Origin: Apostichopus parvimensis | Lineage: Eukaryota > Echinodermata > Holothuroidea > Aspidochirotida > Stichopodidae | NCBI GenBank assembly: GCA_000934455.1 | Contig: KN885975.1 | Location: 28,042-51,835, forward strand | Reading direction: 5' to 3' | Length of the DNA stretch: 23,794 bases | Part shown: piece after piece, positions 20,781-23,794 of the stretch | How positions within the stretch are numbered: position 1 is the stretch's first letter | Layout of the letters: every line of letters begins with the position of its first letter | Notes under the pieces: model-generated | What the model was told of the DNA's origin: nothing | The model's database searches: none | The model's input: the letters and a program-made list of their open reading frames with translations, nothing else | Made by a program: the position numbers and the translations under genes

Positions 20781-21176
20781 CTAATTGGTTTGCTTGTCAT
20801 GAATTACAGAGGAAAACATTTGAATCTTACAAATCTGATAATCTTCTCATTTAAATGAAAGTGAGGCATCGTAGTTTAGTAACGAGTGTCTTTTGAATCC
20901 CTGCCAGCGCTGTACAAGTTTTTGCCTGAGGCTTTCAGCTAATAACAGGACTCAGACAGGAATGCAATGTAATTTGATGCAGCATTTACAACATCTTCCC
21001 TTGTGAATTTAGCTACTGAATGACAAGCTTTGGTATTTGAAACATGAGAAAATGGTTGAATACAATCATTGTCAGAAGCTGACATTTCGCTGACAGTAGA
21101 AATGAAGAAAGGAAATCAACAAGCTGTATAAATTGTACTTGAAGTTGCTTTATTTTTTTTTTTTTTTCCAAGCACT
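20781..21176. other. Stretch with no recognisable gene
   Basis: No exon or RNA gene is supported. A T15 run at 21153-21167 lies next to the LINE tail. Confidence 0.5.
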
Positions 21177-21191
21177 ATGTATGTATGTATT

Positions 21192-21275
21192 ATAGATCCC
21201 CCTGCAAGCAGGAACTCGCAAAGAAGCCATCATTGGCTTATCAAAGCCCCAAGCTGACCGAAGTCAGTCTTTTAG
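21192..21275 (-). other. Structured 3' tail of the LINE (three hairpins)
   Basis: On the minus strand, stem I is CTGAC-TTCG-GTCAG (plus 21254-21267), with a stable UUCG-type loop in RNA. Stem II is AAGCC-AATGAT-GGCTT (21224-21239). Stem III is GCGAG-TTCCTG-CTTGC (21204-21219, one G-U pair). The same three stems occur in the SINE tail at 5885-5947. Such tails are known in other LINE/SINE pairs to be recognised by the LINE reverse transcriptase; that role is inferred here. Confidence 0.65.
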
Positions 21276-21327
21276 ATTTATATAATACCTGTATGTAATT
21301 GCTATATATAATGAACTCTCTTATATC

Positions 21328-21771
21328 TTATATGGTTCCTTGTCCCTTCGAGGCTCTGGATGCCATGGTTCGCCACTTCGTTCTATTCTCCGCTGTTCGT
21401 GCCAGATCGTGTAGGCTTTTTCCTGTCCAATTCCGGATGTCTGCCAACCACGTGTTCCTTGGTCTCCCTCTTTTTCTTTTGCTCCCCACCTTACCTTCAA
21501 GAAGTTGTTTCTGAAGCCCATTCGATCGCAAGATGTGGCCCATATACTGCATCTTTCTGTTTTTCAGCTCTGATAGTAGCTTCCTCTCTTCGCTCACCCT
21601 GTTAAGTACCTCCTCATTGCTCATCCTGTCTTTGTAGGACACTTTCAGCATCTTTCTATACAGCCACATCTCGAAGGCTTCAATCTTATTTTCTGTCCCT
21701 TTAGAGAGTGTCCATGTCTCTGAAGCATACAGCAGGGTTGAAAGGACATATAATGAACATTTAATTTGTAT
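21328..21771 (-). pseudogene. C-terminal fragment of a LINE reverse transcriptase ORF
   Basis: About 147 codons are open without frameshift on the minus strand. The fragment reads, in order, LLYASETWTLSKGTENKIEA, then FEMWLYRKMLKVSYKDR, NEEVLNRV, MGHILRS, KRKRGRPRNTW and DIRNWTGKS, ending near DLARTAENRTKWRTMASR. This succession (LLY.sEtWtl, W.yRrMLk, tNeevl, GHilR, GRPr.tW, and a final A..R..WR) is the familiar region downstream of the reverse transcriptase palm and thumb in many LINE ORF2 proteins. The catalytic palm and the endonuclease are missing, so no enzyme activity is expected. The ATG at 21669 is internal, not a true start: homology continues upstream of it to about 21768, and a stop follows at 21774-21772. 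The lack of frameshifts suggests a fairly young insertion. Confidence 0.88.
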
Positions 21772-21784
21772 TTATATTTATGTA

Positions 21785-22970
21785 TATATGGGCCTTTACA
21801 CAGTAAACCAACACGAAAATCAACACATGCAGTTTTCAGTATTGAAATTGGTATTTTCTTTGTTCTATTAGGATGAGTGTTAGTTATTTGAAGCAGAGAG
21901 ATAGCATAGAAAGTTTCAACATCCTACTTGAATTTTGAAATTTTGGTCCATTGGAATCCTATGGGAAATATAACGGGCGAACATTGACATACACCAGAAA
22001 TATATAACGGTTGTAACACATTGACATACATCACATGGCAGGCAATTTTTCATAAAGTTTAAAACATATATAGTCTTGGACATTTTCCTATGATGGCATA
22101 TAGTCATACCTGCCACACAACCAAACGAGAGCATATCAGGCTTAGTAGCGCATGAAATAGGTAACGGTCGAACAGTATGTCAATGTGTTACAACCGTTAT
22201 AAATGTACCACAAAAAATTGCGAAACTCAAAAAGTATACAGTGCATGTAGTTCCTTTTGTGTATACAGATTCCTACCATGAAATAGTTTATAAAAACCAT
22301 GGAAACTTCATTTGATGATGCACATGGGGGTATAGTGGTACGTTTGAAAAAGATTGACATACACATGAGTTACATTTTTGTATGTCAAACTTCTTAAAAT
22401 TTGCCACCTGTGCCCCATGTGCACCAAAAAATGATGTTTTCAGTGTTTATATAAACCACTACTGGCTAAGATTCTGAGTGCAGTAACATGGATCATATAC
22501 ATTTCAAATCTTTTGAGTTATGCCATTTTTTAACGTAAATTTATAACGGTTGTAACATTTTTTACATGTTCGCCATTTATCTATTTCATGCTGTACTGAG
22601 CGTGATATATACATCATATATTACTCTAATTTGGTTGTGAGTTAGACATGACTGTATGCCATCATAGGAAAAGGTCAAAGACTAAGTATGTTTCAAACTT
22701 TATGAAAAATTGCCATCTATGTGATGTATGTCAATGTTTTGCAACCGTTGTATTTTCTTGCCGTATGTCAATGTTCAACCGTTATTTTCCTATAGGATTC
22801 TAATGGGCCATTTTTTCAAAATTCAAGTAGGAAGTTGAAACTTTTTACTCTAGCTCTTTGCTTCAAATGAGTAATATTGAACATTACAGAACATTGGAAA
22901 TATCAATTTTAGGGGTGGAAAACCTCTATGTTATCATTTCGTGTTGGTTTACTGTGTATTTGCCCATATG
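21785..22970. mobile_element. 1.2-kb palindromic (foldback) element
   Basis: The left half (21785-22363) is the reverse complement of the right half (22379-22970) along nearly its whole length, at roughly 75-85 percent identity by eye. Outer pairs include ACACAGTAAACCAACACGAA at about 21798 and its complement at about 22938-22957. The apex is a perfect 10-bp stem, TTGACATACA (22354-22363) with TGTATGTCAA (22379-22388). Both arms carry repeated copies of TAACGGTTGTAACA next to TTGACATAC. No transposase is encoded. The family is not recognised and the exact ends and target duplication are uncertain. Confidence 0.85.
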
Positions 22971-23008
22971 GGTTTATATATTTTTTTTCCTTTTAGTTTC
23001 TTTCTTCA

Positions 23009-23057
23009 GGGAGTCTTCCACACTGTTAAAGTTTTTAAGCTTTATGGAAGACTTCCC
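23009..23057. repeat. Hairpin with 12-bp stem
   Basis: GGGAGTCTTCCA (23009-23020) pairs with TGGAAGACTTCCC (23045-23057) with a single-base bulge and a 24-base loop. It lies just outside the large palindrome and after a pyrimidine tract resembling a splice acceptor (ending at 23008). No function is assigned. Confidence 0.65.
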
Positions 23058-23080
23058 TCCACTTTGTACTTTTGTGGGAA

Positions 23081-23238
23081 TTTTTTTTTTTTTTTTTTTT
23101 TTAATGTCCATGATTATGAATAGTCAATTGTCAACAACTCTGTTACTGGATGACATACATTAATCTTGGAGTGACTTGAACTCGGGACCTTATGATTGGA
23201 AGGCACCCAGGCGTTAACCAATGAGCTAACACTCTTTT
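23081..23238 (-). mobile_element. Short tRNA-derived SINE with poly-A tail
   Basis: On the minus strand a tRNA-like head has box A TAGCTCATTGG (plus 23218-23228) and box B GAGTTCAAGTC (plus 23173-23183). Between them is GTGCCTTCCAATC, an anticodon-loop-like segment resembling tRNA-Gly(TCC). A body of about 60 bp follows, then A22 (T22 on the plus strand, 23081-23102). The tail is A-rich, unlike the (ACAT)n tail of the other SINE, so this is a different family. Boundaries are approximate and no target duplication is clear. Confidence 0.75.
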
Positions 23239-23357
23239 AATAAGTAGGAAGGTAACAGAACCTCCTTTCAAACTCTCTCCATGTGATCCTTGTGGGATGA
23301 AGACCAGGTGATTCCAGGCCGTCCCTTTGTAGATGAGTTTTCAGAGAGTTATTGTAT
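23239..23357. other. Spacer between two divergent tRNA-derived heads
   Basis: About 120 bp with no recognised feature. It could be part of either SINE body, or the segment into which one of them inserted. Confidence 0.4.
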
Positions 23358-23414
23358 ATGAGAGCGTGGTGGCCAATTGGCTAAGGTGTCGGACTCGTGA
23401 TCCAAGGATTGCTG
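23358..23414 (+). mobile_element. tRNA-derived SINE head, truncated before box B
   Basis: GCGTGGTGGCCAATTGGCTA contains a box A match TGGCCAATTGG, followed by AGGTGTCGGACTCGTGATCC, which looks like a tRNA anticodon arm. Sequence similarity stops at GATTGCTG (23407-23414), just before box B would be expected, and a tandem array starts at 23415. A real tRNA gene is excluded because the T arm is missing. Confidence 0.6.
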
Positions 23415-23794
23415 CAATAACTGTACCAATGATATCAAACTCTACTATCCTATCCTATTACAATAACTGTACCAATGATATCAAACTTATTACAATAACT
23501 GTACCAATGATATCAACTGTACTATCCAATCCTATTACAATAACTGTACCAATGATATCAAACTCTACTATCCTATCCTATTACAATAACTGTACCAATG
23601 ATATCAAACTCTACTATCCTATCCTATTGCAATAACTGTACCAATGATATCAAACTGTACTATCATATCCTCTTACAATAACTGTACCAATGATATCAAA
23701 CTGTACTATCCTATCCTATTACAATAACTGTACCAATGATATCAAACTCTACTATCCAATCCTATTACAATAACTGTACCAATGATATCAAACT
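23415..23794. repeat. 46-bp minisatellite running off the window end
   Basis: Units start at 23415, 23461, 23493, 23538, 23584, 23630, 23676, 23722 and 23768. Most are exactly 46 bp; unit 2 lacks 14 bp and unit 3 is 45 bp. The unit reads CAATAACTGTACCAATGATA, then TCAAACTCTACTATCC, then TATCCTATTA. Divergence between units is very low, so the array is recently amplified. The plus frame 23333-23635 is a translation of the repeat. Confidence 0.97.

Larger units (their letters stand above)
21177..21771 (-). mobile_element. 5'-truncated LINE (non-LTR retrotransposon), 3' end complete
   Basis: Read on the minus strand, the element has the C-terminal end of a reverse transcriptase polyprotein (21771-21331), a stop at 21330-21328, a short 3' untranslated region, and a tail of (ACAT)n at 21190-21177. 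The last 85 bp or so before the tail are homologous to the 3' part of the SINE at 5731-5986. The 5' end is lost near 21771, as is usual for target-primed reverse transcription, and a palindromic element begins within about 15 bp. The clade is not assigned with confidence: the C-terminal GHILR and GRPR motifs occur in several LINE groups. Confidence 0.88.

Noticed and set aside
21299..21605. Plus-strand and alternative minus frames over the LINE
   Set aside because: They are shadows of the LINE reading frame on the minus strand.
22981..23063. A coding exon after the acceptor-like tract ending at 23008
   Set aside because: The pyrimidine tract is convincing, but the following sequence is a hairpin and then poly-T, with no donor and no recognisable protein.
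23333..23635. Repetitive protein with NCTNDIKL-type units
   Set aside because: The 46-bp unit is not a multiple of three, so the frame rotates between units; it is not maintained as coding.

Overview
The window reads as non-coding, repeat-rich DNA from a eukaryotic nuclear genome. It is AT-rich with long intergenic or intronic stretches, a run of N (11904-12118) typical of a draft assembly, tRNA-derived SINEs, a LINE remnant, several hAT-type DNA transposon remnants, microsatellites and five large minisatellite arrays. No bacterial or phage gene organisation is visible. The repeat mix and the frequent short motif TAGGCCTA suggest a marine invertebrate, perhaps an echinoderm or other deuterostome. 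That guess is weak and rests on general familiarity only.

Layout. 1-290: an imperfect foldback repeat. 290-3040: nothing recognisable. 3043-3525: a 56-bp tandem array. 3526-5730: unresolved, with a C-rich tract. 5731-5986: a tRNA-derived SINE with an (ACAT)n tail. 6360-7136: an hAT-like element with perfect 8-bp target duplications, into which a second 382-bp hAT MITE (6644-7025) has inserted. 8017-8079: a trinucleotide microsatellite. 9081-9680: a roughly 31-bp minisatellite. 10409-10769: a possible further element. 11663-12118: a second, inverted copy of the 382-bp MITE that runs into the assembly gap. 13764-13811: a G-rich tract. 14369-14768: a strongly palindromic element. 16891-17885: a 44/47-bp minisatellite with higher-order structure. 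17975-18502: a third hAT family with a perfect CTCTAGAG duplication. 19569-19674: the only convincing protein-coding exon. 19771-20145: a degenerate repeat carrying nuclear-receptor-like half sites. 21177-21771: a 5'-truncated LINE on the minus strand. 21785-22970: a palindrome of about 1.2 kb. 23081-23414: two divergent tRNA-derived heads. 23415-23794: a 46-bp tandem array running off the window.

The most interesting relationship is between the SINE at 5731-5986 and the LINE at 21177-21771. Their 3' ends are homologous over about 90 bp. Three hairpins are shared, one keeping its pairing through G-U changes and one keeping its stem while the loop diverges, and both copies end in (ACAT)n. This is the signature of a SINE that borrowed the 3' recognition tail of a partner LINE. 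Apart from the single exon, nothing here suggests cooperating genes; the window is best described as an intron or intergenic region built by layers of mobile elements.
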